From contig NZ_ML660019.1 of assembly GCF_007004645.1 (NCBI RefSeq), positions 1,136,437 to 1,200,436 on the forward strand: DNA of 64,000 bases, written 5' to 3'. The stretch comes from Aliiroseovarius halocynthiae. Its GTDB lineage: Bacteria; Pseudomonadota; Alphaproteobacteria; Rhodobacterales; Rhodobacteraceae. The translations under genes were made by a program, and so were the position numbers. Of the stretch, positions 8,509 to 16,774 are shown one piece after another (positions within the stretch are counted from its first letter, which is position 1; each line of letters opens with the position of its first letter). Under the pieces are notes generated by a model. That model did not search any database. It was not told the DNA's origin and was given only the letters and a program-made list of their open reading frames with translations.

Positions 8509-9333
8509 ATGCCTGATCTATCCTTGCTTCTCCTAATGGCTGCGGTTTTGGCTACGATTGGGGCCATTGCGGGTGTCCTTGCCGGGTTGCTGGGCGTGGG
8601 TGGTGGCATTGTTCTCGTGCCTGCGTTCTTCTATACGTTCTCGGCGCTTGGCTACGGATCGGACCAGTTGATGCAGATCTGCTTGGCGACCTCGCTGGCG
8701 ACGATCGTTGTGACCTCGGTGCGCTCAGTCCTGTCGCATCACAAAAAAGGCGCGGTGGACTGGGGGATCCTAAGGGTCTGGGCGCCTGGAATCGCAGCTG
8801 GGGCATTAATCGGTGTTATCGTGGCGTCGGGGCTCAAGTCAGTTGTTTTGCAGGCGATATTTGGCGTCTTAGGGCTGTGCATCGGAGTATATATGGGCCT
8901 TGGCAGAACCCACTGGCGTTTGGCTGAGGATATGCCTAAAGGTCCGCGGGTCGCTATGATCGCGCCGCTTATCGGATTTCTATCGGTCTTAATGGGGATC
9001 GGAGGCGGTAGCTTCGGCGTGCCGTTGATGACCTTGCATGGTCGCTCTATCCACAAGGCCGTGGCGACCGCAGCAGGGTTCGGTGTGCTGATTGCTGTGC
9101 CTTCGGTTCTTGGGTTTATGTTCGTTCAAATTGACCCGGCAGGACGGCCACCATGGACGATCGGGGCTGTAAATCTGCCTTCCTTTTTGCTGATTGTATC
9201 GATGACGCTTATTACGGCACCGTTGGGTGTGAAGTTGGCACACGCGATGAACCCGAGGCCGCTAAAGCGTGTTTTTGCTGTGTTTCTTACACTTGTTGCG
9301 CTTAGCATGTTGCGAAAATCGCTGGGATGGTAG
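8509..9333 (+). CDS. TauE/SafE family permease (putative sulfite/organosulfonate exporter)
   Basis: 274 residues, about eight hydrophobic segments. The duplicated family signature is visible: GVLAGLLGVGGGIVLVP in the first half and LMGIGGGSFGVPLM in the second. GAGG lies 6 bases before the ATG at 8509; an earlier ATG would overlap dusA. Probably co-transcribed with dusA. Family members export sulfite, sulfoacetate or similar anions; the substrate here is not determined. Confidence 0.85.
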   Translation: MPDLSLLLLMAAVLATIGAIAGVLAGLLGVGGGIVLVPAFFYTFSALGYGSDQLMQICLATSLATIVVTSVRSVLSHHKKGAVDWGILRVWAPGIAAGALIGVIVASGLKSVVLQAIFGVLGLCIGVYMGLGRTHWRLAEDMPKGPRVAMIAPLIGFLSVLMGIGGGSFGVPLMTLHGRSIHKAVATAAGFGVLIAVPSVLGFMFVQIDPAGRPPWTIGAVNLPSFLLIVSMTLITAPLGVKLAHAMNPRPLKRVFAVFLTLVALSMLRKSLGW

Positions 9334-9595
9334 CAGAACTGCCCACGACGTTTGCCCACTGTTTCTAGGTCAGTGGCCTTTGTCGCAGGGATCTTTGCCA
9401 CCTGAGGTGATCATGTCGGTCTCCTCGTGCTCGAGTTATGAAACCATCCAGATCAGATCAGAACGGGCCTCAGATCGGGCACGACCTGCCGGTGTGAGAC
9501 TGTGGAATTTTGTGGGATAAGAGGGAGGGCGTTTTGACTGGCACGAGTTGCCCTGGTCATGGCCGTCGATAACCCAACCAGTCCTGCGCACCTGC

Positions 9596-10087
9596 TCACC
9601 CGGCCTTAGATGCGCCATCCGCCGTTAGTGCGGCAATAACCTCGGAGCTTAGCACACGTTTTGTTTTCCCATCCTGTTCCAGTGTGACAATCACCGTTTC
9701 GCCACCACAGCGAAGCTCTCCGTCCACGAAAATCCCGTATTCCAGCACAAACGAGCTGTTGCGGAAGCTGGTCGCTCGGGCGGCGATGACATAGGTCTCG
9801 CCCAGAAACATCGGTTTGAAATAACGGGCAAAATTGGTGGCCAACACGACCTGGGGGTCGTCGCGGCCGTCATAGCTTGTCACCGCATAAGCATGAAAAT
9901 AGGGGATGCGGATATCTTCGAACCAGCGCAGATAGGTGATGTTGTTGACATGGTTCAGCGCGTCCAGCTCGTGAAAGCGCACACGATCCATCTGCCCGAA
10001 ATTCCAGCCTTCTGGGACGCCTGCTTGGCGCAGTTTCTGGGCGGTCAGCGGCGTGACCAGCGGAATGTCGGCAAGGGGATCGGACAT
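9596..10087 (-). CDS. Acyl-CoA thioesterase, hot-dog fold (4HBT family)
   Basis: 163 residues. The 4-hydroxybenzoyl-CoA thioesterase signature is present: RVRFHELDALNHVNNITYLRWFEDIR, with the aspartate and asparagine of DALNHVNN at the usual place, then FKPMFLGETYVIAAR. The start at 10087 (MSDPLADIP) is preferred; the frame stays open further upstream only because it reads through the tRNA gene. It hydrolyses acyl-CoA; chain length is unknown. The tRNA-Gly gene lies 33 bases upstream on the same strand. Confidence 0.85.
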   Translation of the reverse strand: MSDPLADIPLVTPLTAQKLRQAGVPEGWNFGQMDRVRFHELDALNHVNNITYLRWFEDIRIPYFHAYAVTSYDGRDDPQVVLATNFARYFKPMFLGETYVIAARATSFRNSSFVLEYGIFVDGELRCGGETVIVTLEQDGKTKRVLSSEVIAALTADGASKAG

Positions 10088-10120
10088 GGTTGGCTCGTAC
10101 GCTTGTCTGGTGGGAAAAAC

Positions 10121-10194
10121 TGGAGCGGGTGAAGGGAATCGAACCCTCGTCGTCAGCTTGGGAAGCTGCTGCTCTACCATTGAGCTACACCCGC
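10121..10194 (-). tRNA. tRNA-Gly (anticodon CCC)
   Basis: Complete cloverleaf of 74 bases with an encoded CCA end. Acceptor GCGGGTG pairs with CACCCGC, discriminator U. D-arm GCTC/GAGC. Anticodon loop TTCCCAA gives CCC at positions 34-36. T-arm GAGGG/CCCTT with loop TTCGATT. Base pair 27-43 is a G-A mismatch. It resembles E. coli glyU closely. Reads GGG codons. Confidence 0.95.
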
Positions 10195-10245
10195 ATTCCC
10201 CCTTGAGCTATGCCAAGGGCTAGGGAATTTCAAGCGCTTATCGGT

Positions 10246-12288
10246 TCATCCCCGACGGCGACGTCGGCGGCGTCCGCCACCGTCTTCGTCACCTCCACCA
10301 GTATTGAAGCTGGGGTCGGGCAGCTGGACCACTGAACGCAAGATCGGGAACGGATCGGACGAATTCGGCATGGCCGAGGCATTGACGAAATGCTCTTGGA
10401 ACTTCTCTTCGACGGCGGTTTCGATCTTGGTGATCTTGCGCACGGTGTCTTCGATTTCAGCCCGTGCAGCACGGTTCAGCAGCGCGATCCGCGCACCGGT
10501 GCCCGCCGCGTTCCCGGCGGATGTCACCTTATCCAGCTCGCAATCGGGGATCATACCCAGCACCATCGCGTGTTTGGCCGAGATATGCGCGCCAAACGCG
10601 CCTGCCAGCACCACGCGATCGACGTGATCGACTTCGCGCTTGTCCATCAACAGGCGCGCGCCGGAATAGAGCGCAGCTTTTGCCATCTGAATGGCGCGGA
10701 TATCCGCGTTGGTGACCGTAATGGGTTTCTGATCTTCGTTGCCATCCCACAGGCGATAGGCGTTGGTGCGACCGTCAGCAAAGCAACGGTCGGTGCCGGT
10801 CTGCTCGGACGATCCGATCAGCCCGCCTGCATCCACAAGACCCGCCATACGCATTTCGGCAATCGCTTCGATAATGCCGGATCCGCAGATGCCAGTTACA
10901 CCCGTGACGGCGGTTGCGGCGTCAAAGCCTTCCTCATCCGACCATAGATCCGAACCGATGACGCGGAAGCGGGGCTCTTTGGTGACCGGATCGATCTCGA
11001 CCCGTTCAATTGCACCGGGGGCTGCACGCTGGCCCGAGCTGATCTGTGCACCCTCAAACGCGGGGCCAGTGGGCGAGGAGCAGGCCAAAACGCCGTTTTT
11101 GTCGCCCAGAAGGATCTCGGCATTGGTGCCCACGTCGACGACCAGCACAAGGTCGTCGGATTTATCCGGGGCTTCGGACAGCGCCACCGCGGCGGCATCC
11201 GCACCTACATGGCCCGCAATGCAAGGCAGCATGTAAAGGCGGGCAAGTGGGTGGATCGTCAGATCCACATCCGTGGCGCGCAGACGCAGCGCGTCCGAGG
11301 TCGCTAGCGCGAAAGGCGCTTGTCCCAGTTCAAACGGATCAATGCCAAGGAACAGATGGTGCATGACCGGATTGCAGACAACGACCACATCCATGATCAG
11401 GTGTTTGTCGATCTCGGCATCAGCAGCGATCTGGGTGAACAGAGCGTCCATGCCTTCACGCACGGCGTCGGTCATTTCCTGCGCGCCGTCGCTGTTCATC
11501 ATGGAATAGCTGACGCGGCTCATCAAATCTTCGCCAAAACGGATCTGAGGGTTCATCAGACCGGACGAGGCGACGACATCGCCCGTCGTCATGTCGCACA
11601 AATGCGCGGCGATGGTGGTCGATCCAAGGTCCACAGCCATGCCGTAAACAGCGCCTTCGTGATATCCCGGCCAGACATGCATGATGCGTGGCGGGTTTTC
11701 TTCGTCGCCCAGATGGACGGCAACAGTGACCTTCCATTCGCCCTTGCGCAGGCAAGGTTGGAGCGTCGAGAGAATGTGAAGGTCGGCGCGTACACCTTTG
11801 ATTTCCCACTGTTCTTCAAGGGCGATGACAAGGCGTTCCAGGTCGCCCGAGGGTTCGTGCATGTCGGGTTCTTCGACCTCGACATAGAAAAGCTTTACAA
11901 CCGGGTCCAGCGTGATGTCGCGTGCCTCGGCCCGTTTGCGGACCACCTGTTTGTGAACTTGGCTTTCCGGGGGCACATCGACCACCACGTCGCCTTGCAC
12001 CGTCGCCTGACAGCCCAGACGGCGCCCCTTGGGCAGGCCGCGAATGTCGTCATAACGCTGCTCAACTTTGTTCCATTCGGACAGTGCGTCCTCGGACACG
12101 GTCACGCCGTGTTTTGGAAACTCGCCAAAGCTAGGGGTAATCTGACATTTCGAGCAGATGCCGCGCCCGCCGCATACGGAATCCAGATCAACACCCAATT
12201 GACGGGCCGCGGTCAAGATGGGGGTGCCGACCGGAAAATGCCCCCGTTTGCCGGAGGGCGTAAAGATGACCAAAGGATCCTGAGACAT
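10246..12288 (-). CDS. RamA-like reductive activator of corrinoid protein (2Fe-2S + ASKHA domain)
   Basis: 680 residues. The N-terminal ferredoxin-like domain has the cysteine set C39, C45, C48 and C93. The ASKHA/DUF4445 domain follows, with AVDLGSTTIAAHL, VVDVGTNAEILLGD, SSPTGPAFEGAQ, GICGSGIIEA and VLAGAFG as nucleotide-binding phrases. RamA proteins reduce inactive Co(II) corrinoid to Co(I) at the cost of ATP. In Rhodobacterales a RamA-like protein is needed for the split methionine synthase, whose methyl-folate part is encoded 2 kb away (14140-15213). The C-terminus is odd: an acidic-glycine linker ending in GGGRRRRRRRG. GGAAAG precedes the ATG. The CoA-transferase gene lies 115 bases upstream on the same strand. 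Confidence 0.9.
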   Translation of the reverse strand: MSQDPLVIFTPSGKRGHFPVGTPILTAARQLGVDLDSVCGGRGICSKCQITPSFGEFPKHGVTVSEDALSEWNKVEQRYDDIRGLPKGRRLGCQATVQGDVVVDVPPESQVHKQVVRKRAEARDITLDPVVKLFYVEVEEPDMHEPSGDLERLVIALEEQWEIKGVRADLHILSTLQPCLRKGEWKVTVAVHLGDEENPPRIMHVWPGYHEGAVYGMAVDLGSTTIAAHLCDMTTGDVVASSGLMNPQIRFGEDLMSRVSYSMMNSDGAQEMTDAVREGMDALFTQIAADAEIDKHLIMDVVVVCNPVMHHLFLGIDPFELGQAPFALATSDALRLRATDVDLTIHPLARLYMLPCIAGHVGADAAAVALSEAPDKSDDLVLVVDVGTNAEILLGDKNGVLACSSPTGPAFEGAQISSGQRAAPGAIERVEIDPVTKEPRFRVIGSDLWSDEEGFDAATAVTGVTGICGSGIIEAIAEMRMAGLVDAGGLIGSSEQTGTDRCFADGRTNAYRLWDGNEDQKPITVTNADIRAIQMAKAALYSGARLLMDKREVDHVDRVVLAGAFGAHISAKHAMVLGMIPDCELDKVTSAGNAAGTGARIALLNRAARAEIEDTVRKITKIETAVEEKFQEHFVNASAMPNSSDPFPILRSVVQLPDPSFNTGGGDEDGGGRRRRRRRG

Positions 12289-12403
12289 TGCGCGCGTCTT
12301 TCCTGTTGATTTTCAACCAATTTAAGGAACGTACAGGCGCGCGCAATGCCTGCTAGCGGCATTACTTGTCCCAAAACGCCGTTTTTTCGACTTGCTGCCA
12401 GAT

Positions 12404-13588
12404 TTAGGCTTCGCGTTGTACCAACCAGTCCAAAATCGCGACGCGGTTTTCATCTAACAGCGGCGCGGCCTGTGGCTGTCGCGCATCGTCGATACTGTCC
12501 ATTTTGATTGGGTTGCCAGCGGCAGCGAAAGGTGCGCCGCCGTCTGGGGCAGGCAGGTGTTTGACCATGTTGCGGGCCAAGATCTGAGGATCTTCCATTG
12601 CTTCGGCCACATTCTGGATCGGCGCACAGGGAATACCTTCGGCGGCGAGAAGGTTTAGCCAAAACTCTCGCGGATGGGCCAGTGTTACGGTTTCGATCCG
12701 CCGACGCAGCAACATCACGTTCTGGCAGCGGGACAGATTGTCTGCAAATTCGGGCAGAGTGGCCCATTGCGGCTTGCCAATCACCTCGCACAGCTTGGCG
12801 AAAAGCACGTCATTTCCGCAGGCGATGACCATCAGGCCGTCAGCGGTGTGATAGGTCTCGAACGGGGCAATTGAAGGGTGGCGTGCCCCCGACGGTTCGG
12901 GTGGAATGCCGGTTTCACCGGTGATGGCGATGGCGTGTTCCATGATGGCCAGCTGGCTGTCCAGCATCGCCACATCCACTTTTTGCCCCTCGCCGGTTTT
13001 TTCACGCTGATAGAGCGCGGCCAACAGCCCGTGGCCCAGAAACATGCCTGCGACAATATCCCCAACAGATGCCCCCACGCGCACCGGCTCGCGGTTCTTT
13101 TCGCCGGTGATCGACATAACACCGCCGCGCGCTTGCACCACCATGTCATAGGCCGGCCGCAGGGCATCAGGGCCGGTATGGCCAAAGCCCGACACGGCGC
13201 CGTAAATTAGGTGCGGATGGCGTTCAGACAGGTCGTCCCACCCATATCCCAAACGCTCCATCACGCCGGGGCGATAGTTTTCCATCACGACATCCACCTG
13301 CGCCAAAAGCCGTTCGAACACCGCGCGGTCACCATCGTCTTTCAGGTTCAGAGCGATGGATTCCTTGTCACGATTGATCGTGGCGAAATAGGCGCTGTGC
13401 CCGTCGCGGAAGGGCGGGAAGTGACGTGTGTCGTCGCCGGTGCCAGGCTGTTCCACCTTGATCACCTTCGCGCCCAGATCTGACAGGATCATGGAACAAT
13501 AGGGGCCTGCCAGCACGTGGGTCAGGTCCAGAATGGTGATGTCGCAGAGCGGCGGCCGATACGTCTGTTCTATGGGAGTGTCCGTCAT
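12404..13588 (-). CDS. CaiB/BaiF family (class III) CoA transferase
   Basis: 394 residues. Family phrases: ILDLTHVLAGPYCSMILSDL, GAKVIKVEQPGTGDDTR, YFATINRDKESIALNLK, PGVMERLGYGWDDL, and AYDMVVQARGGVMSITG, which holds the expected catalytic aspartate. Class III transferases move CoA between organic acids through an aspartyl-CoA intermediate. The ATG at 13588 has AAGGA upstream; the longer frame to 13663 lacks family similarity. Substrate not predictable; proximity to the corrinoid activator may be incidental. Confidence 0.88.
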   Translation of the reverse strand: MTDTPIEQTYRPPLCDITILDLTHVLAGPYCSMILSDLGAKVIKVEQPGTGDDTRHFPPFRDGHSAYFATINRDKESIALNLKDDGDRAVFERLLAQVDVVMENYRPGVMERLGYGWDDLSERHPHLIYGAVSGFGHTGPDALRPAYDMVVQARGGVMSITGEKNREPVRVGASVGDIVAGMFLGHGLLAALYQREKTGEGQKVDVAMLDSQLAIMEHAIAITGETGIPPEPSGARHPSIAPFETYHTADGLMVIACGNDVLFAKLCEVIGKPQWATLPEFADNLSRCQNVMLLRRRIETVTLAHPREFWLNLLAAEGIPCAPIQNVAEAMEDPQILARNMVKHLPAPDGGAPFAAAGNPIKMDSIDDARQPQAAPLLDENRVAILDWLVQREA

Positions 13589-13695
13589 TTGAACGATCCT
13601 TATGTTCGCGGGTTTATGCGACAGATAGCGTTCGGTTTTGAGGCGCACATTGAGGGAAATCAAGTTCCCGATTGGACCGCCAAATAACAGCGATC

Positions 13696-13721
13696 AAAGA
13701 CCGGCAGGTTTTCCGGTCTTT
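13696..13721 (-). terminator. Hairpin after the small lipoprotein gene
   Basis: AAAGACCGG / CCGGTCTTT, perfect 9-bp arms around 8 bases. It lies 16 bases after the lipoprotein stop, with the stem ending in TTT. A weak intrinsic terminator, symmetrical and so possibly active on both strands. Confidence 0.5.
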
Positions 13722-13736
13722 GTCGTGGTAGCGGGA

Positions 13737-13868
13737 TCAGTTGGTCCGGTTACCCAGTTTGTCATAGGTTGCGTCTGGGACGATCGGCGCAGGTGCCGGC
13801 TCGGGCTCTGATGCGCAGGCGGCGAGTGTTACAGTAGCGATCAGTGCAAGGGCAGCTGTCAGTTTCAT
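13737..13868 (-). CDS. Small lipoprotein
   Basis: 43 residues. Signal peptide MKLTAALALIATVTLAAC with a lipobox LAAC (lipidation at C18), followed by a short Glu/Pro/Ala-rich stretch (SEPEPAPAP) and a polar tail ending KLGNRTN. GGAG sits 6 bases before the ATG at 13868. A longer frame exists but the lipobox fixes the start. Function unknown; such small lipoproteins sit in the outer membrane or periplasmic face. Confidence 0.7.
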   Translation of the reverse strand: MKLTAALALIATVTLAACASEPEPAPAPIVPDATYDKLGNRTN

Positions 13869-14027
13869 GGTCGGCTCCATCGTTGGTTGTTGAGGGTTTA
13901 GGCCTGCGGGGATTCGCAAGTTTCCCAACTGCGAAGCTTAGAGGTCGGAGCAGTCGCAGCAAGCGTTAATCTTTGTGGCTAGGGGGGTGGCAGATGTTCG
14001 CATGCAATCGCACAGGAAAAACAGAAG

Positions 14028-14056
14028 CAGGCCCACCAATTGGGCGGGCCTGTTTT
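14028..14056 (-). terminator. Terminator of the metF/methyltransferase operon
   Basis: CAGGCCC / GGGCCTG arms around a C/G-rich loop. Read on the minus strand the stem is followed by a T-rich tract (CTTCTGTTTTT). It lies about 85 bases after the methyltransferase stop. Confidence 0.7.
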
Positions 14057-14139
14057 GATGTTGACGTATAGGCGGAACATTACATCTTGAACCGAAGGTG
14101 TGTAAACATGGTGTCAGACAGTTTGATCAACGCGTCATA

Positions 14140-15213
14140 TCACCCCCGACGGCGGCGGCCTCCGCGGCGGCCACCAGCTGCACCAGCGGCCCCGGAATTG
14201 GTCGAGTTGAACTTGATCCACTCGGCGCCGCCTTCGTCATTGTTGGTCAGGAAGTTGGCGGCGCGGATGGCCTCCATTTCCTTCCCGGCTTTGGGTTGGG
14301 TCGAGCCAAGTCCGAACAGCTGACAAAAGGTTTCATCATCCATGTCGGCCGGAACGATGATGCCTTTGGCTTCGATCTCGGCTTTCTTCTCGGCCAGTTT
14401 TTTTGGGCCAACGGGCAGGGCGATCGGGTTCATGATCGCCGAGGTCATACCAGTTGCCATCGCCATTGGCAGGAAGGCGTTGTTGATGCCATGACGGTTG
14501 GGCAGACCAAACGAGATGTTGGAGGCACCACAAGTGGTGTTCACGCCCAGTTCATTGCGCAGGCGGTTGTTCAGTTCAAAGACCTGCAGGCCAGCTGTGC
14601 CCATGGCGCCGATCGGCATGACCAGCGGGTCGACCACAATGTCATGTGCCGGGATGCCGAAATCAGCCGCGCGTTCCACGATCTTCTTGGCAACCGCAAA
14701 GCGCACCTCGGGGTCTTCCGAAATGCCGGTGTCGTCGTTCGAAATCGCAACAACAGGCACGTTGTATTTCTTGACCAGCGGCAGAACCAGTTCCAGACGT
14801 TCTTCTTCACCAGTGACCGAGTTCAGAAGCGGGCGACCATTGGCGGCTTCCAGACCTGCTTCCAGAGCGCCGGGAACTGACGAGTCGATGCAGAGCGGGC
14901 AATCGGTGACGGCTTGCACCACTTCGACCAGTTTGCGCATCAGGTCCGGTTCAACAAAGTTGTTGTCGGCGTAACGCGGATCTTCGGCCATTTTGTTCGA
15001 GAATACAGCGCCCGAGTTGATGTCCAGAATGGTCGCGCCGGCAGCCACCTGTGCCAGTGCATCGCGCTCCACGCGGCTGAAATCGTCGCGCTCCAGCTCC
15101 TCGTTCAGGATCTTGCGGCCGGTCGGGTTGATGCGCTCGCCGATCACCGAGAACGGCTGGTCAAAGCCGATGATCGAGGTCTTGGTCGCGCTTTCGACGA
15201 TGGTACGTGTCAT
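14140..15213 (-). CDS. Methyltetrahydrofolate:corrinoid methyltransferase (split methionine synthase, folate-binding part)
   Basis: 357 residues, pterin-binding TIM barrel as in the folate domain of MetH, AcsE and MtvB. Visible: ERINPTGRK near residue 27, AAGATILDINSG, CIDSSVPGALEAGL, NSVTGEEERLE, VVAISNDDTGI, and VDPLVMPIGAM. There is no homocysteine or B12 domain. In Rhodobacterales (genetic work on Phaeobacter and Dinoroseobacter) methionine synthase is divided into separate proteins and this type supplies the methyl group. It follows metF with 6 bases between them, fitting supply of 5-methyl-THF. The C-terminus is a Gly/Ala linker ending GGRRGGRRRRG, unlike a normal barrel end. Confidence 0.88.
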   Translation of the reverse strand: MTRTIVESATKTSIIGFDQPFSVIGERINPTGRKILNEELERDDFSRVERDALAQVAAGATILDINSGAVFSNKMAEDPRYADNNFVEPDLMRKLVEVVQAVTDCPLCIDSSVPGALEAGLEAANGRPLLNSVTGEEERLELVLPLVKKYNVPVVAISNDDTGISEDPEVRFAVAKKIVERAADFGIPAHDIVVDPLVMPIGAMGTAGLQVFELNNRLRNELGVNTTCGASNISFGLPNRHGINNAFLPMAMATGMTSAIMNPIALPVGPKKLAEKKAEIEAKGIIVPADMDDETFCQLFGLGSTQPKAGKEMEAIRAANFLTNNDEGGAEWIKFNSTNSGAAGAAGGRRGGRRRRG

Positions 15214-15219
15214 TCTTGA

Positions 15220-16158
15220 TTATCCTTTGGTCGCGTTCACGGGGGCAGTGTTGTCACCGCCATGCTCGATGGCCCAGTTGGCATTGGTTTTGATCCCGCC
15301 CAGCGGGAAGAAATGCACCTGGGTGATGTTGAAGTCGGGGTTGGCGGCTTTGTGCAGCGCCAGATCGTTCAGAACTTCGGTCGGCTCGTGCGGCAGCAGC
15401 AGCTTCGATACGTCTTTGGCGCGCTTTTGCAGCACTTTCAGCGACGGACCCACGCCGCAGGCAATGGCGAACTTGATCATGGTTTGCAGCTTGGCCGGAC
15501 CTGCGATGCCGATATGGATCGGAAGGTTCATGCCACGCTCGGCCAGTTCGTTCGCCCATTGGATGACCGGTTCAGATTCAAAGCAGAACTGGGTGGCCAG
15601 CGCCATCTCGGCGTCGGTGCGTTTCGAGAACTCTTGTTTCCAGTCCAGCGCCGCATAAGTGTTGGCGCGCCCGCCCTTAGGGTCGATGTCCAGATTGGGC
15701 TCGGGGTGACCGGCAACGTTCAAGTGGGTAAAGCCCGCCTGATCAAAGAGACCCGTTTCCAGAAGTTGCATCGAGCTGTCGAACTCGCCAACTGGCTGGG
15801 CCACACCACCGGCAAGGATCAGGCCCTGCTTGACGTCTGCTTCACCCTGATACTGGGCGATCCAGTCAGCCAAGGTTGCTTTGTCTTTGATGATACGCGC
15901 CGGGAAATGCGGCATCACGTCAAAGCCTTCTTCCTTGATACGCTTGGCGGTGGCAACCATGTCTTCGATTGGCGTGCCTTCGATATGGGCGATATAGACG
16001 CGCGTGCCCTCGGGCAGAAGGTCGCGGAAGTCTTCGACCTTGCCAGCTGTGCGGGGCATAACTTCGATTGAATAGCCCTTCAGAAAGGCTTGAAGTTCGG
16101 GGCTTGCTGCATTGGCCTGACCATCGTCAGACTTTTTGCGGAAGTTCAACAGCGCCAT
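15220..16158 (-). CDS. metF: Methylenetetrahydrofolate reductase
   Basis: 312 residues. Flavin-dependent TIM-barrel protein that reduces 5,10-methylene-THF to 5-methyl-THF. Seen are YSIEVMPRTAG (usually the active-site Glu region), DVMPHFPARIIKD, LILAGGVAQPVGEF, NVAGHPEPNLD, QFCFESEPVIQW and IHIGIAGPAK. GGAGG precedes the ATG at 16158. It lies between a PF13769-like gene (26 bases upstream) and the methyltransferase (6 bases downstream). It is more divergent from E. coli MetF than usual, but the operon supports the call. Confidence 0.87.
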   Translation of the reverse strand: MALLNFRKKSDDGQANAASPELQAFLKGYSIEVMPRTAGKVEDFRDLLPEGTRVYIAHIEGTPIEDMVATAKRIKEEGFDVMPHFPARIIKDKATLADWIAQYQGEADVKQGLILAGGVAQPVGEFDSSMQLLETGLFDQAGFTHLNVAGHPEPNLDIDPKGGRANTYAALDWKQEFSKRTDAEMALATQFCFESEPVIQWANELAERGMNLPIHIGIAGPAKLQTMIKFAIACGVGPSLKVLQKRAKDVSKLLLPHEPTEVLNDLALHKAANPDFNITQVHFFPLGGIKTNANWAIEHGGDNTAPVNATKG

Positions 16159-16184
16159 GGCTGCCTCCTTGATAGAGGGTGGGA

Positions 16185-16481
16185 TCAAGCCCATCCGTCG
16201 TTGCCAATCAGAGCGACAAGGCGCTCTTTGTCATATTCCGCATCCAAACGCGCGGCTTCAGCCGTTGCGATTTCCCGCGGATCACCGTCAACCGAGAAAG
16301 GGTCAGCCTTGCGCCATTCCGCCAGATAGGCGTCGCTGTCTTTTGCGTTCACCTTCATGGCAGCCCGGTCAATGGCTTGTTCGAACCGCTCGGGCAGGGG
16401 GGCTTTGGCCCCACGGCGCCCTTTGCCCACGATCACTTGGGCGGGGATGTCCCTCCAGTAAACGATGGTGACGTCCGGCAT
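16185..16481 (-). CDS. Small conserved protein of the 'virulence factor' family (PF13769-like)
   Basis: 98 residues from the ATG at 16481, preceded by GGGAGAA. It begins MPDVTIVYWRDIPAQVIVG and continues with GAKAPLPERFEQAIDRAAM; this matches my memory of the small family named virulence factor, whose name says nothing reliable about function. Soluble, no signal peptide. First gene of the operon with metF and the corrinoid methyltransferase, so a role in C1/methionine metabolism is a better guess than virulence. Confidence 0.75.
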   Translation of the reverse strand: MPDVTIVYWRDIPAQVIVGKGRRGAKAPLPERFEQAIDRAAMKVNAKDSDAYLAEWRKADPFSVDGDPREIATAEAARLDAEYDKERLVALIGNDGWA

Positions 16482-16536
16482 TGCGATTCTCCCTTTTCCT
16501 CGTTCTCTATTCCTAAGCGCGCTTGCCCGTTGCCTT

Positions 16537-16553
16537 GTGTCGAATTTCGACAC
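16537..16553. promoter_or_regulatory. Perfect palindrome before the metF operon
   Basis: GTGTCGAA-T-TTCGACAC: 8-bp perfect arms around one base, 56 bases upstream of the first gene of the operon. Its size and position suit a dimeric repressor. A methionine/SAH-responsive regulator is a natural guess, but no regulator gene is nearby. Confidence 0.5.
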
Positions 16554-16774
16554 GCCGCGTTTCAACAGCGACTTCGCAGGCATCGCGGGATCACGTTCGA
16601 ACGATCCGCGCCAAAGGAATACGAAAAAGCACTGGCGCAGGCTATGCCCTGCGCGGTGAAAACCATTCATGTTGATTATGACCTAAGAGTGTCACATTTG
16701 CCGTCCAGCAGGGATTGCCAGCACCGGTCATGCACCCTATCTTGGGGATAACTCGAAAATGGAGGGCGTGACCA

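Noticed and set aside
11320-12309. 329-residue frame on the plus strand opposite the RamA-like gene
   Set aside because: Antisense shadow of a GC-rich gene; composition is His/Phe/Asp/Gly-rich without any family motif, whereas the minus frame has clear Fe-S and ASKHA motifs.
16185-16481. Role in virulence suggested by the family name
   Set aside because: The name is an old annotation; the operon with metF and a methyltransferase is stronger evidence.
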